From Termitomyces sp. T153 (lineage: Eukaryota > Basidiomycota > Agaricomycetes > Agaricales > Lyophyllaceae): DNA of 64,000 bases. Shown here piece after piece: positions 30,561 to 43,159 of the stretch. Where the stretch lies: assembly GCA_018296165.2 (NCBI GenBank), contig JACKQL020000043.1:408798-472797 (forward strand), in the 5' to 3' direction. The notes under the pieces were generated by a model. That model saw nothing but the letters and a program-made list of their open reading frames with translations, was not told the DNA's origin and did not search any database. The position numbers and the translations under genes were made by a program. Each line of letters starts with the position of its first letter. Position 1 is the first letter of the stretch.

Positions 30561-30869
30561 GCACCCATAAAGCTAGAGATGTCAAGGATTGTTTCAGAAA
30601 GCTTAACCTCAGGAGACAACAATATCAAAGTGGCAATTAAGGCTGCTGATGCAAGACTGCAAGGCCCTCTGTTGGAAAAATCCCTGGCACCTTATCAGGC
30701 TCAAATCCAGATCAGGTCAGATCAGGCTGACAAACATTCCTCATTGGGCCTGATTAGATAAACTCCAATTCTAATTAGCCATACTTTCTGCAATACATTT
30801 TGTCCTGTCCCTACATCTTGTCCAAGTCTGTCCCACACTTACCTGTTATGTCAGCCATAGCTTGCATTT

Positions 30870-33800
30870 TACAATGAACCTTTGCCCTTGCCCTCCAACT
30901 CCATTTGGCCATACAAGGTGTGACTTTTGTGGGGAAACATGCAAGAGTTGGGGAATCAGTACCCATGGGAAAGTGTGTCAGAAAAGACAAGAACAAGCAT
31001 GCTAGGATGCAGCATTGTTTGAACATTTTGATTTCTCAGACTCACAATGCACAGGTGATGTGGGAAGGACTTGTTCTTGAATGTTAATTTCTAAGAGATG
31101 CATTTATAGGTGATCACCCTGCATAGAATAGTACTATTAGCAACAACAAGCCTTTATATGTGGTATAGGTATGCACTAATTATATTTGATTAATTTTCAG
31201 TGCATCATTACTTATTACAAGGTGTTCCTTGTATCAATCAAGTACCAACTCAAAATTCTGTACCAATGCCTTTTGAATCCAATAATGATATTGAAATGGA
31301 TAGTTCCTTTGATGTGACACCTGCTGTTTTTGATGGTCTGGATGAGGAAGTAAGCATGAGTTGATTATTACTGTATTTACTGCTCAAATCAAGTTCTTTA
31401 TAGAGAGGCTTGAATGAAGCCATCTTACAGGCTGATTCAAATTTTGATGCACCTGTAAATGGTCTGGGCAACACAATGGAGCCACTCTTCAAAGTAGAGT
31501 ACCATCCACACTCTGGAATCCCACCCAAGATAGGGTTCTACAGTGATTGCTTTCCTCACCATACAATACCACCTCCAAATTTCAAGCCCTGGAAACCATT
31601 CAAATCACAACTTGATTTTGAAATTGCAGAACTGGAACTGGAGGCTGCACTCAGCAAATCCCAATTAAATTGCCTCATCAAATGATTCCATTAAGCCATC
31701 ACATGCAACAATGAAGACCCTTTCACACTGAAGAATGCTGCTGAGTTAAGGGATACTTGGGGAAAAGCATCCATGCTCCAAACTCAGATGAGTATCAATA
31801 GTGATGAATTAATCTACTTATATAATTTGTATTCAGTCCATCTAAACAATGGTTTGCTAGTTTAAGGAACATTATTACCAGGTTCCATATAAGGGAGTGC
31901 CTTAAAACTTTGATATAAGTGTGCATGAACCCTGGGATTGGGCCATTGAAAATGTCATTGATGACCCAATGGTTTCATCATACATTGTATGGGATGTGCA
32001 GAAACATTACAGGTGGACAGGTACCACTTGGGAGCAATTTGTCACCAAGCCCTGGACAGGTGACAATGCCTGGGATGCTCAGAAAGGCTTTGTCAACTTC
32101 AAAAATGCAGTTTAGCACAAAGGCTTTTAAATTTTCTTGGAGAAAATTTCTAAGTTAGCAGAGATGGGCAAGTGGAGATTGAGCAATGTTGCCAACATCT
32201 TGAGGTGGCTTTGGCCAATCATTCTAATGTTATCTTCTGACTATGAGGAAATGTGCATACACTTTATTTAAATTCTGTTGCCTCAACCTTCTGCAGCTTT
32301 ATGCCCTGATATAATTTTAGGTCTGTGATGTCTCTTATTTGTGGCCTTTGAGGGATATTCATGCCTGACTTGCCTGGTTCCACAGGTACAGATGTGGGAT
32401 TTATCAGTAGAATATTCTTTACAGACCCAATCAAGGTCTCAAAAACTATACATGGAGTCCATTTCCCTGTGTACTGCTGTAGCCATCAAAGAAGCCTTTA
32501 AGGAACAAGGCTCTGTCTTGTCAAGGTATGTTCTTACTTTGTTTTCTGATTAGCACACCAATTGATTTATTTTGTACAGAATACAATGTGGTCCATCAAA
32601 TATGGAGATCTCCATCATGCTCTGTTCTATGATGTTCTTCATTTTGATGACAATGGGTTATGGGAGGGTCATTTCTTCAAGGTTTTCAAATCTCACATTA
32701 CCTCTCACACTGATATTGCTCATGTTGATTCTTGGTATGATTGATCTTCATTTTATTATTCTACATTTTAAATTGACCTCCAGTTTTCATCATATGCCAT
32801 GATGGCAAGGGCTCAATCATTTTGACTCAGTTATGAATATTACATTCAATGATGGAACCAAGAATCACAATATGTCCAAGGTGCAATTTCTATTAGTCTG
32901 GTTTCCAAATACCATATTGCTTACAAAATATTCTTTGATCTGGCAGATATTTTTGTTTGCTGTGCAGAGTGTGCTATCTGCTGACCCAGAATCTGATGGA
33001 TATCTCCTTCTCTTTGTTACCTCTGATCATATCTTGACATCTGAATGTATGCTGGCTTTCACCTTCACATGAACCAAACAATATCAGCAGGCAAGAAGAA
33101 GTTAAAAAGATATATCCACACCATTGATAATGGTAAGTCCTTTCTATTGAACAGAGCATCACAAGGGAAAGATTGAATGTGATATATCAAGGAGTACATT
33201 GAGCAAACTCATGGTACAAGCAATGAATTCAACACTGATATCACACCTGATGATATTAATGAAGACAGGTCTGGAGTAATTGATGATACAGAACTTACAC
33301 CAAATGCCAAATTGTGCAATTTTATCAAGTTACATATGTGTAAGCATTGGTTCAGCAACAGAATCAGAAAGGGTGTTTCTCAAAACTACAGCACTAAGCC
33401 AAATGAGAAGATGCATGGCCCAATCAAATATTCATATCTTCACTGTTCAAATTTTAAGGATTTTTCAAAACAGGTATGTCAATCAAACCTTCCTTAATTG
33501 TGCTTGCAAAAATTCATGGTGTCCTGTATACAATGGATATTAGATGCTAATCAGTATCTCTTGATATTTGGGCTTATTCAATCCAATATTGATGCTTTGG
33601 ATGCCTATAAAGAGTCATTACTACCTGACCCTGAAAATTCAACCGTTATGTTGGACAGCACACAGTCTGATAATTTTGATTCTAGCATTTACAATCAGTT
33701 TTGCATGCTAGGATTGCAAATGCCAACTATTATGCTGTCACAAAATATAGAGAACCACAAGAATGATGAAGCTTTTGAACAATTTTGAATCAAATTGGGA

Positions 33801-34370
33801 AAGTTTTTGACAAGATTCCTCCCCCTCTATGATATTCCTCTCTCTGGTGGCAAAGCTGTGAGTTTCACTGACAAAAATACAGTGAGTCAATGTGGATAAT
33901 TCAAATTGTAATGCTGTACCTAATACAATATCTATCAGATAACAGAATATTGCCTTCTGAAAGTCTAGTACACCTATATATCTGACTGGCAACTCAGGAT
34001 GGATTACATATGGTGTAACCTCAGGTTCTTTGGTAACCCACACTATGACTGTGTGCTTGTAAATGCTCAAGACAAGCCATATATTGCATGTTTTGTTTAG
34101 CTTTTTTCATGCACTGTTGGCAGTCAGGTCTATCCTTTAGCATTGATACAACCATTTTCTTTGGTCTTTCAAATTCAAACCAGCAACAGAAGGGTGTTGA
34201 CCTAGGCTTACTCTGCTTCTGAGTAAACAAATGTAAGGATAGTGAATTTATTTCTATCCATGCCATTATCTGTAGGGTGGTTATGGTGCCAAACATGAGT
34301 CATGGCTTGGTGAATTGGGACTTTTTTCTATTTGATATTCTAGATGTAGATTTGTTTCTGCTAGCACATA
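30870..34370 (+). pseudogene. Plavaka-type DNA transposase remnant
   Basis: Conserved segments appear in order, with intron-like and decayed stretches between. A C2HC finger (CDFC, then H and C; about 30912-30975) comes first. Then KPFKSQLDFEIAELELEA (31590-31650), WDWAIENVIDDPMVSSYIVWD (31930-31995), GTTWEQFVTKPWTGDNAWD, a WLWP segment, NTMWSIKYGDLHHALFYD (32581-32640), GLNHFDSVMNITFNDGTKN, a YSTKPNEKMHGPIKYSYLH segment (33390-33440) and WQLRMDYIWCN with HYDCVLVNAQ (33980-34060). This order matches Plavaka transposases, which are abundant in Agaricomycetes. Frame changes and stops abound. I found no convincing terminal inverted repeats. Confidence 0.75.
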
Positions 34371-35489
34371 ATAATTTTTAAGATTCACAGGCCTATTGAT
34401 AAACAGAACTGGTGTTGCATGCATTGACAAAATTACTGTAGTAATAGTAAAAGAAAGACATGACTAAATTGAACTTTGACATATGTATTAAGGTGTTATT
34501 ATTAATAGACATTATAGCAAAATCCTTCTTTGCCTTTTAAGGGAGCAATTTTTCAAGCAAACCTCTGTTCCTCCACATGGATGTAAATGATTCAGAAGTA
34601 GTTGCCAACAAGGTAAGCAGCAGGAACTGTGAGCATCCAATTGTATTAATGTTCCACATTCCAGTAAGTCTATTAAGGTATCTTTAATTGGGTTGTTCTT
34701 TCCTGGGAGCTTATTGTGCTATTCCAGCAATCCACAGGGAGTGAGTAACTACAATCAAGGCCCATGAATCTAACCAACCAATCTGTTAGACCCACAATTC
34801 TCAAGTGCCATTGATATAAATAGTTATCCATCACTACAACACAATACAGTAATTGATATCTACTGTTATAACTGATGAGAAGGAGAGGGAAGACAATATC
34901 ATTAAGGCTAGATCCTTAATAAGGGGTGTTGACAATGTTCAATCCTGCTCCTGAAGCTTTTCTTGCAGGGTAGGGCACTACAAGTGCATGTGTCAGATAT
35001 TGTAGTGGAACATGTTTTGTATTGTATGCTACATGTCCAGCACAGTTCTCAGCATTGTAGCAGAAGTTAACAATGTTGGATCAGGCAAGTAGTGAGGGAG
35101 ATTTGCCTGGGGTTAATTTGGGCTTAGATCAGTTCACTGTTACATTGTCTTGCACTCTTGTTCCCTTCACATTTTCACCTCATTGTCCTCATTGTTTTGC
35201 TTTTACATATAAACTAGCAGGTGCAGTCTGTGAATGCTAGCCATCTTATACTGCGCTTGCAGGTAAGCCTTACTTACTCCACTCCCAATGTTATCTCACA
35301 CTGTGCTTGCAGTGCACAATTGATTAGGTCTTGCCCACATTACATCATGCATTTTTTGCTTCACACATCTAGCCTGATCTAATCCATTCCTTCTACCTCT
35401 TGATTCTGTGCATGCCCCCACAGCCCTAGAGAAGTCCCAATGGTCACTTTGTCAGCTCAAACTCTACTGCTTCTGCCTCCTCTCATTCC
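34371..35489. other. No gene seen
   Basis: AT-rich spacer between the Plavaka remnant and the next gag-like ORF. No reading frame of more than about 60 codons with convincing content. GTAAGC/AG intron-like pieces occur near 34610 and 35255, but no exons could be joined. Confidence 0.4.
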
Positions 35490-36990
35490 ATGCAAACTGA
35501 CACCTCTATCATGCCTGAGGAACTTATGGAGCTCCATGATTCCCACAGGAAACTTTGTGAATCCCAACAATTGTTGCAAGAAATGATGACTGAACTCCTC
35601 ACCAAGATGGGCTCCCAGCCAGTTCCTCCTCCCCCTGCTGACATGGCAGCACTAGCAGCAGGAACTGTGACTCCAAGCAATGCAATCATCCCTTCAATTG
35701 CAAGACTCGGAATACACAGTACATCACCAACTTTGATCACCCCCCCCTTCTCTCTCTACACCCTATTCCCCAATGTTGACACAACCATGCTTGTGGCTAT
35801 CATCTTGCACAAATTCAGGGCAGCTGATCTCCACAAACTCAATCCCACAAACTGTGACAAGGAGAAGGCTTACACTTTTAATGGCACCACAAACCAATTT
35901 GAGGTCAGCTACTGAGTAGCCAAGGAATACAAGACAATGTTCTCTGTCATAGTCTCCCTCCTCACATACTTCAACATCCTTGACATCTATATAAACAACC
36001 CCACAGCCACAAGAGGCTTCAACATTTATGTGTCCTCACTGGTAAAGCTTGTTGCAGAATACAAGTGGCCAGCCATTTACAAGTACCATTCTGTGTTCTT
36101 CAATTGGCATTGTGCAGAAATGGCAGCAAGAGACTACTGTCACAACAACAACCTCATTTTAGAGCATGTATACAATCACCACAAGCCCACTCCATCCAAG
36201 CATTGAAAGAGCTCTGCCTAGGCTCCTTCTAACCCTGAGGAAGCATGCCATAAGTACAATGACAGCAAATGCATGTCTAATTTATGCCCATGGGGACAAC
36301 CACACACCTGCTTGACATGTGGAAAGTCTGACCATAGAAAGCACCAGCACAAAGACTAGGCCCTTGGCTGGGCAAGCCACAGTTCTCATGCTCCTTTGTC
36401 TTGCTCAGGCCACACCTTGGGCACACCAATCTTGGTTTCTGGATTTATTGCTTTGGACCCCCTTGATACTTCTCTTCCTATCCCCCCCTCCCATCCCAAC
36501 ACCTCCTTTCAGGCCAACCAACCCCTCCTCCACACCATGCACCTGCCTTGTGTTGCATCAATGCTCAAAGAGCATGCATGGGTTCATTATCTACAGGACT
36601 ATCTCAATTGCACACTAGTTAATACATTAGTCCAAATAATATGTTTTGGTGCAAGCCTCAGCTTCAATGGTGACAGATCTCTAGGTCAGATGTGCACAAA
36701 TCTTAAGACTGCTCTTCAGCACCAATCCACCATAGATACCCTATCTAAGTACATAGTAACCCAGGTATCCAATGGTTGGATATGAAGCCCATTCACCTCA
36801 CCCTCATTTCCCAACTTTCAAGCTTCACCCATTGGGGCAGCAACTCAAAAGCAATCCTCAAAGATCCACTACATCCACCATCTCTCATAGCTGTCAGGGG
36901 ATGTCTCACTTGTTTCCCCTTCTCCTCCTCCAGTTCCTGTCAGATCCTCTCCACTATAGTTTTCCTTTATTCTCCTTCCCTTTCTCTATC
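35490..36990 (+). pseudogene. DIRS/Ngaro-like gag and pre-RT remnant
   Basis: One frame (start ATG 35490) holds an N-terminal coiled coil, a Pro-rich linker, a helical domain (LVKLVAEYKWPAIYKYHSVFF-type, about 36040-36105) and a Cys/His knuckle (CHKYND, C, C, H, CLTCGKSDH; about 36248-36345). A WVHYLQDYLN to FGASLSFNGDR segment (about 36570-36680) and an SPFTSPSFPTFKLHPLG segment (about 36785-36830) follow, the latter as seen just before the RT of tyrosine-recombinase retroelements. Stops at 35913, 36204, 36219, 36357 and 36783 are TGA or TAG in otherwise open sequence. The RT itself is missing. Confidence 0.5.
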
Positions 36991-37189
36991 TATTGGTCCT
37001 AGTTTTAGCCCTCAGGTTGCACTGGTTCTCTGTCCATAATTCAGACAAGTATTGCCCCTGTGATGTATGTGCTTGGGTCATGTGACTGGCCAACTGGTTG
37101 GTTGGTCATGTGATTGGTTGGCCTGTTGATGCATGTGACTTGGTCATGTGACTTCCAGTAAATTTTCTGAACACTGGCATTGGGGATCC

Positions 37190-37620
37190 TTCACTTCAGG
37201 AAATGTAGTGTGTTTCCTGAGAAAAAGGTGTCAGAAATATGTTTTTCAATTTCTGACACCTTCTTCTCAAGAAACATGCTAAATTTTGTGTCAGAAAATT
37301 TCAATAAATATATCAAATATTCTCTTAATGTTTCTTTTGTAGAATGATAAATTTTTCCATGTTTTTTCTGAAGAAACAATACTCAAAATATTTGAAATGT
37401 TCTCAATGATTTTCTTGAGAAACACGTGATATGTTTTAGCATGTGTTTCTCAAAAAACCTTTGTCCTGTTCTTAGTTTGTATCTCGAGAAATACTCTGTA
37501 TTCTTCTCGAGAAACACATGTTGGCATAACGTATGATATTTCTCAAGAAACACACAATAAAAAAATGTAATAATATTATATAGAAACAATATACAGAAAC
37601 ATGTGTCATGTCGCTCAGTG
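37190..37620. repeat. Hairpin-rich repeat with recurring TTTCTCAAGAAACA motif
   Basis: A long hairpin has arms 37208-37238 and 37249-37279 (31 nt each, about four mismatches, 10-nt loop). Further imperfect palindromes of the type TTTCTTGAGAAACA, TTTCTCGAGAAACA and TTTCTCAAGAAACA follow through about 37560. Resembles a decayed miniature inverted-repeat or transposon end. No coding content. Confidence 0.6.
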
Positions 37621-37743
37621 CATGACCGTCGATTTGCTCATCAAGACGCTTAATACGTAGTACTGAGTCAGTAACATAGTGTACAAAATCAGAGACTTCC
37701 AAGTCTCCAAGAAATAGATGAACAACAGCTGAAGTCAAGAAAA

Positions 37744-38380
37744 ATGAGGGCTAAATCAGCAGGACAGACAGGGCATCGACTTACAAGGAAAATCACCAAA
37801 ATCAATCCAATCTACAAGCCTCTCAAATTTGAATTTGCCGGCTGTGGACAGCGCATGGAATGCTATATGGTCGGTAATGAGCAGATCAAGATTTTGTGTG
37901 GCCCAAGCGCTGCCCAACTACCTGGGATGGCGTCGATGTGCATGTCTGGTTGACTCTTGATTGGTTGGACGGTGTTGTCAAGGGGGGTTCATCAACAATG
38001 ATGAGTTCCTGTGTGTGGTTGAGGATCGGTTAGTTGTTGTTGCACTCCAGTTTGATGACACAAGACAGAGACTCACGCACCTGAAGCTTGTTAATTCTGT
38101 GTAGTCATACAAAAATCTCAACACTGACCTGTGACAGATGGATGGAAATGGTGGACCCTATGCAGATGTTATCATACAGGATCTCAAAATTAGGCATCGT
38201 GGTCAGCTCTGTGCTGGTGTATTTGAGCTGAAAGATTGGCATTGTGATGGAATTATGAGAAAGAATGTGCATTTGTGATCATTTGGCTCCCTAACTCTAG
38301 ATTAGATTTGTGCTGAGGAGTATGATGAGACAGATCCCAAACAAAATGTAGCTCTCACACCGTGTAGCCATCAGAGGACC
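37744..38380 (+). pseudogene. Decayed coding stretch upstream of the Cch1-like fragment
   Basis: Short open pieces in several frames (for example 37744-37953) with segments such as WLTLDWLDGVVKGG, EFLCVVEDRLV, LTHLKLVNSV, GGPYADVIIQDL and EEYDETDP. They look like one former coding sequence with indels and read straight into the Cch1-like region. I do not recognise the product with certainty; it may be the upstream part of the same captured gene. Confidence 0.35.
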
Positions 38381-39100
38381 ATGCGATACAGTGTTACACC
38401 ATTGCCTTTGAAGAAGACAGGTTCGGCAATCAAATCTCTATCCCAAAACCTATATCGTGCATCCATACACATGGTCAACTTGGCGTCCACTGAGTTGGAG
38501 AGTCAACTCCATCTCGAGGATGAGGAGGAACAGGCCACTGATGAGAACCCGATCCCTAATCTTACAAAGGCTTTACCTCTTCGTGGTTGGATGCTAGGAT
38601 TTTTTGGGACAGACAGCAAACTTTGACTGGCTCTCTTCAATTTTCTTGTGTACCCATATGTTACGCTTGTGTAATATGTTCACCTTGGACTGATTTTCAT
38701 GTTCACAGGTGGACTGAACCTATCATTCTTGTGCTGATTATCATTAATGCTGTCATCTTAACCATACAAGCTGCCTTTCCTTTGACTCTCTCTACCTCCA
38801 ATGGCACTTCCATCCCACCTCGTATCAAAGGATACTTCCATTCCTGGGAGGATTACACTCTATTTGTATTATTTGTTATATTTACGTGAGTTCTGCCTCC
38901 CCCACTGTTATGTTCTCTCATCAAAGACATCATGTTAGATTAGAAGCCTTTGCTCACATATGTGTTTCTGGGTTCCTATTTGATCCTGAGGTCTCTATCG
39001 GCTCTTTCTTTTGTTCACCATTCCAATGCAAATCCAATCATTTTCCGCCCGCTCCCTCTGCTGGATCCACTATGACTCTTGGTCACTCCGGCTCTCTCTC
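38381..39100 (+). pseudogene. Fragment resembling fungal calcium channel Cch1, introns retained
   Basis: Segments in order: KKTGSAIKSLSQNLYRAS, HMVNLASTELE, LPLRGWMLGFFG, FNFLVYPY, then after an intron-like GTTACG...CACAG (about 38669-38709) WTEPIILVLIIINAVILTI, GYFHSWEDYTLFVLFVIFT, then after GTGAGT...AAAG (about 38888-38928) LEAFAHICVSGFLFDPE. This is the cytoplasmic run-in and first transmembrane region (two hydrophobic segments) of a Cch1-type channel. The normal protein exceeds 1000 residues, so only a small piece is present, and frame breaks make it non-functional. Retained introns argue for a DNA-level copy, such as segmental duplication or Helitron capture, and not an mRNA copy. Confidence 0.5.
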
Positions 39101-39398
39101 TCCCAAGCTGCTCTCAATGGGGGTACCTCCATCTCGAAGTCTGGCGCCTCTCGTTGAGGTGGCTAAAGTCCTTGCTGACACCAACCTCTGCGCCAAAGGG
39201 CTCAATGAGCTGTGGTGTGGGCTTTGGGTGGTGTTTGATTGATGCAGGGTCAACGATGCTGACCAATTTCCAAACCCAGACTGGTTGTGTAACTGGGCCA
39301 TCCCTGGTGTCCTCAACAGGGATCCTTTTGCCCTTCTTGTTCGTTTTGAATACTTTTGAACTGTCTACTAACCTATTGGCATGTGTCTTTACAATCTT

Positions 39399-39960
39399 CT
39401 AGGTGCCCCATGAGGTATTGGAGGATGATTTTCCTGAGGAATCTGTGAGAAGTCTCAGTTTGGGAGTGTAGATAGAAGAGAAGGATTTTGTGTATGCTTT
39501 AGACTGGACTGGGTGCTCTGGGTTTGGAGGACCAGGTGTTTGTTCCCTCTTCTTACCCTTTATTCTTGGGGCAGGCATGGGAGGATCTGGCTTGTTTGCC
39601 CTTGTATGGGGATTGTAGAACTTGGGCGAGGGAGTGTGTTGGAGGCTGAGTTTGTAGAGTTCGTTGGTGGTCATGCTGAGGGGACTGTGGAGAGGACTCT
39701 CTTTGTTGGCAAGGATGTCATGGACAATGGCACAAGCATGCGAAAACAATTCACTGTCGACAAGCAAGGCACTATAAACACCCAACACAAGACTGTAATA
39801 TACAAAAGAAGGTATATTATCTAATAACAAAGCATCAGATCAAACCTGAAGTAGTCACTGGGAGTACTCACCAAAACCCTTCACGTGAAGATGCTTGACC
39901 ATGAGTTCTGCAAGGGTTGCTGATGTTTTAGTGACCTGTGCCTGTGGTAAATTGAGAAAC
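39399..39960 (-). pseudogene. Two-exon piece of an unrecognised gene
   Basis: On the minus strand an exon reading AQVTKTSATLAELMVKHLHV (about 39950-39882) is followed by a GTGAGT...TTAG intron of about 50 nt and a long exon to 39399 with a hydrophobic start, TTNELYKLSLQHTPSP and a basic KGKKREQTPGPP tract. It could be a real but truncated gene. No family recognised. Confidence 0.3.
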
Positions 39961-40780
39961 AGAAAAGAATTAAAAGCTTAAATTGATGAACTTACACGAA
40001 ACAATGAAAGGAACAATCTTTCACCACAGATTACATTGCACAATTCTCAATGTTCAATACAATTAACTAGTTTTTCCCTCCCTTGTTCCTTTTATCAGCC
40101 TGTGGTATATGAGAAAACTGAAGAAATATAAACGAAAAGAGAACTGACCATCCAGCAATCATGCCTGTTGTAGATCCCCTCCTCCCCATCGATCTCCCTA
40201 ATCACCTTCACACTCTGAGAGACCTAGACACACTTGATCCAGTCAATACATTTGTCCCCCTTTCCTTGACTGAAGCATTACTCACCAATGGCAAGGCATT
40301 CAACAAATATCCCATCGCCTCGAGTTCCCTTCAAAAGTGCACCCCCTGATGCTTCTCCCACAAATGAGCCACAAACTTCGCAGCGTGAACATCATTGGTG
40401 GATTGATGCACATGTTGGTGTTGCGCTGGATAGAGGCCTAGAATCAATTGAAAGATACTCAAAGCAAAAGACTGTACACGAATCCATTGGCTCTTCTCCA
40501 GCTCAAGGACGGGGTACCCTTTGAGTTGAGACTTGCTTGGGCAAAGGACAGGGCAGCACATCAGGATCTTAAAGGACTTGGTGTGCCTTGGCATATTGAC
40601 GGTGTAGACGATGCTAGAGAAGCGTTAAGTAAGTCAAAAGAAGGAAATAGAACAACTTACTTGTTAGAGATGGTGGTTCGAGTGAAGGAGACGGTTGAGG
40701 AATCAGACGCCTTAAATATGACAGAGCAATGGGGTCTTCTGAAGAATTAGAACTTGGAATATTATCCCAGAGCTCAGACA
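39961..40780. other. Ambiguous coding-like region
   Basis: Short open frames on both strands (40161-40349 plus, 40331-40594 minus) overlap without clear domain content. The minus strand may hold further exons of the gene at 39399-39960. Nothing firm. Confidence 0.25.
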
Positions 40781-41470
40781 ATCATAAGAGTGAGTGAGTT
40801 TGGGTGAACCCAGGTGTCATGAGTAAGGGATAAAGCTTGGGTGAACCCAGAGCTCATCAATGGTGGTATTCGACACACAGAAGAGACTGTCTTGTTCCCA
40901 AGGCACCTTACAGGTGTACATCAAGCCCCATGCCTTGAAAGTCACTCAGCAAAGGAGGAAATTTGAGAGTTGGGGTTTCCAAACCCAAAACTTGAGAGGG
41001 AGTGTGAGTGAGTTTGGATGTATCCAGAACTTGTGAGGGAAGAATAGAGCTTGGGGGAACCGAGTTCAACTCCAGTCCTACTTTGATGGAGTTTGATGAT
41101 TATGTAATTCACCCATGGAAAACACAATGAGCGTTGAGTGAGTGGATGTGATCTGTGAGCAATATATTGCAAAAATAAATCTTCGAGGTAGTGTCATGGT
41201 GATACAGATGCCTTAGTCCATCAAGGCTACACCATAGAGAGATCCTTAAGATCACTCAGCACAACAGGAGTTTGAGTTGAGCCAAGAACTAGAGCCAAGT
41301 GATCATGAGTTTGGGTTGGACCCAGAACTTCACAGGCAGTGGTAGAGTTTGGATGAACTCAGAAGTGATACAGAATTCAATGAGCTTGGGTGAACCCAGA
41401 ACTTGTGAGGGAGGGACAGAGCTTGGGTGAACCCAGAGCTCATGGTTGTTTTCAACAAGTCAAAGTCCGA
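40780..41470. repeat. Cluster of palindromic repeat, first array
   Basis: At least six copies of a unit centred on GCTTGGGTGAACCCAGAGCT or close variants (about 40800, 40845, 41015, 41060, 41310, 41350, 41385, 41425), often preceded by GAGGGAGGGACA and followed by CATCAATGG or CATGG. The core GGGT-GA-ACCC folds on itself. Related arrays at 50040-50170, 51600-51870 and, inverted, 52020-52130. Confidence 0.7.
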
Positions 41471-41770
41471 CTTGACTGGTGTTTGATTCTTACATAACCC
41501 ATCATGGGAACATGATCAGCGATAAGTAGAATCATAGATAAGATTATTAAGATTATATATGAGCACGTCGAGTGACAAAGACTACATTTTTGTAAGGACA
41601 ACGGTCGAGTATCAGAAATGATAAATGTGAACAAGATTGATTTATTTGAGAGCCAAACTATAATAGTATAAATGTGAACAAGATTGATTTATTTGAGAGC
41701 CAAACTATAATAGTAATGAGTTATGTAACTGACAGACAGTAAGTGCAAACAAGACTACTGTCATCTGCTG
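41470..41770 (+). repeat. Dispersed repeat body, copy 1, with a 47-bp tandem duplication
   Basis: Shares CTTGACTGGTGTTTG, CATCATGGGAACA and AATCATAGATAAGATTA with 50170-50280, and TTATTTGAGAG...GTAACTGACAGACAGTA with 50350-50430 and 51540-51610. Inside it, 41621-41667 is duplicated exactly as 41668-41714. Confidence 0.7.
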
Positions 41771-41799
41771 GACTACATGTATCAATCATATCAACTAGT

Positions 41800-43150
41800 T
41801 CTGCAAGTGAGGTAAGTTAAGGACTGGGTGAGGGTCCAACTTGGTTTGCAATCCAGGAACCAGAGTCTCAAACCACACCTTGTCATAGAAGTTTGCGGGA
41901 AGCTTTGCAGGAATGTCACTGTAAAGATGTGTAGTCTCTTTGCATTCGCTGATTTGATGGATATGAGGAGCACTACCAGGGAGTCAATTTCTGAGGATGT
42001 TAGTGGTAAGATGACTTTGGTCTATGTAGCGAAGCAGTCTGGTAATGTGTGGATCACACCAAGTTTGAATTTTGACTCTATATTCTCCACCATCAGACTC
42101 ATCTGAACTCTGGCCATCCACTCCTAGAGATCTAACCATGAGAAGCATCTTGTTCCAAGCTGGATTATTATCATATTCAACTTGGTCTTGACAATGACCG
42201 CTCCTCGTGAGGTATAGCTTGAATGTCCTAGTTAGCCAATGAAAAGATGGAGAAAGGATACACATACTTGTTTCTGTCTCATCCTAACTTGCTTACGGTG
42301 ACTCATAGCTTGAAACTTGGCTGTCATGCATACAAGAACATCCTCCGGCTGTTCATTGGCCCTTGGACAGGCCTTTGCACAAGCCTTCTGAAGAGTGTCA
42401 AGACAATTGAGGAAATGTTGCACAACTATGTCTGTAGACAGGTCCTTCTTAGGATACTTCTGCATCACCATGTCAGCAAATTGCCAAGCAAGTGAGACAT
42501 TCCATATATTCTCAGGAGCCTCGATATGAATCTGTGGGTGCTGGAGGTTTGGTCCAGGAGCATCATCATCGAAACAAAAATTGAACACGTCCTGGGGCAC
42601 AGCCAGTAGCTCTGGTCTTTCTGAGACAATATTCGGGAATTCCCTATCCTTCTTCGTTCCAACGAGGGACCACATCTCTTTCTGGACAATGCACATGGTA
42701 TTGTTGTGCTGTTCAGTTCATACTTCTTGGCCTTGCAGTACTTTGAAAGGGAATGTCTGCTGCACCAATGCTTTTCTATGTCTGGGCTCACCAAAACGCT
42801 GCGCAGTTACATCAAAATTGCTGTGCAAGGCCAAGATTTCATCCTTTAGTCTTCTAAGAGTAGGTCTGATGTCATCACTGTCATAGACAACGCCATCATC
42901 ATTGTCTTTGTTGTCTTCGTCGTTGTCTTCTTTGTCTTCAATGTCACTTCCACCGCCGTTATCACTAGCAGCCCCACCTCAGTGTCTCCTAGCGAAACGG
43001 ACAGACAGCTGAGTTGCATCATTTGAAGAAGTGCTCTTGCCATCCTCTCTGGTCTCTTGAAGTCTTGAACTCTTTGCCATTCGAGGAGTGGTAGATGATC
43101 AAAAAGAGTTGTGAAGATGAGCAGAAGGGGTGAGAACCAGTTCTTCATTA
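41800..43150 (-). pseudogene. Decayed member of an Agaricomycete hypothetical family (SSDES-type)
   Basis: Minus-strand pieces include EILALHSNFDVTAQRFGEP (about 42840-42770), a VSLAWQFADMVMQKYPKK segment, FLNCLDTLQKACAKACPR and RKQVRMRQKQ (42500-42280), then SLGVDGQSSDESDGGEYRV (about 42150-42080) and LPANFYDKVWFETLVPG (about 41900-41850). The order, with a short Ser-Ser-Asp-Glu-Ser motif and a C-terminal LP-NFY motif, matches an expanded Agaricomycete family of unknown function (from memory). Frame breaks and stops indicate a pseudogene. Confidence 0.45.
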
Positions 43151-43159
43151 ATCTTGGGC

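Noticed and set aside
30746..35390. Terminal inverted repeats for the Plavaka remnant
   Set aside because: GCCTGATTAGAT and GCCTGATCTAAT near the two sides are similar direct words, not inverted repeats, and no target duplication was found.
36319..37039. Overlapping hydrophobic ORFs at 36319-36618 and 36772-37039
   Set aside because: Alternate frames of the DIRS-like remnant and its low-complexity C/T-rich 3' part.
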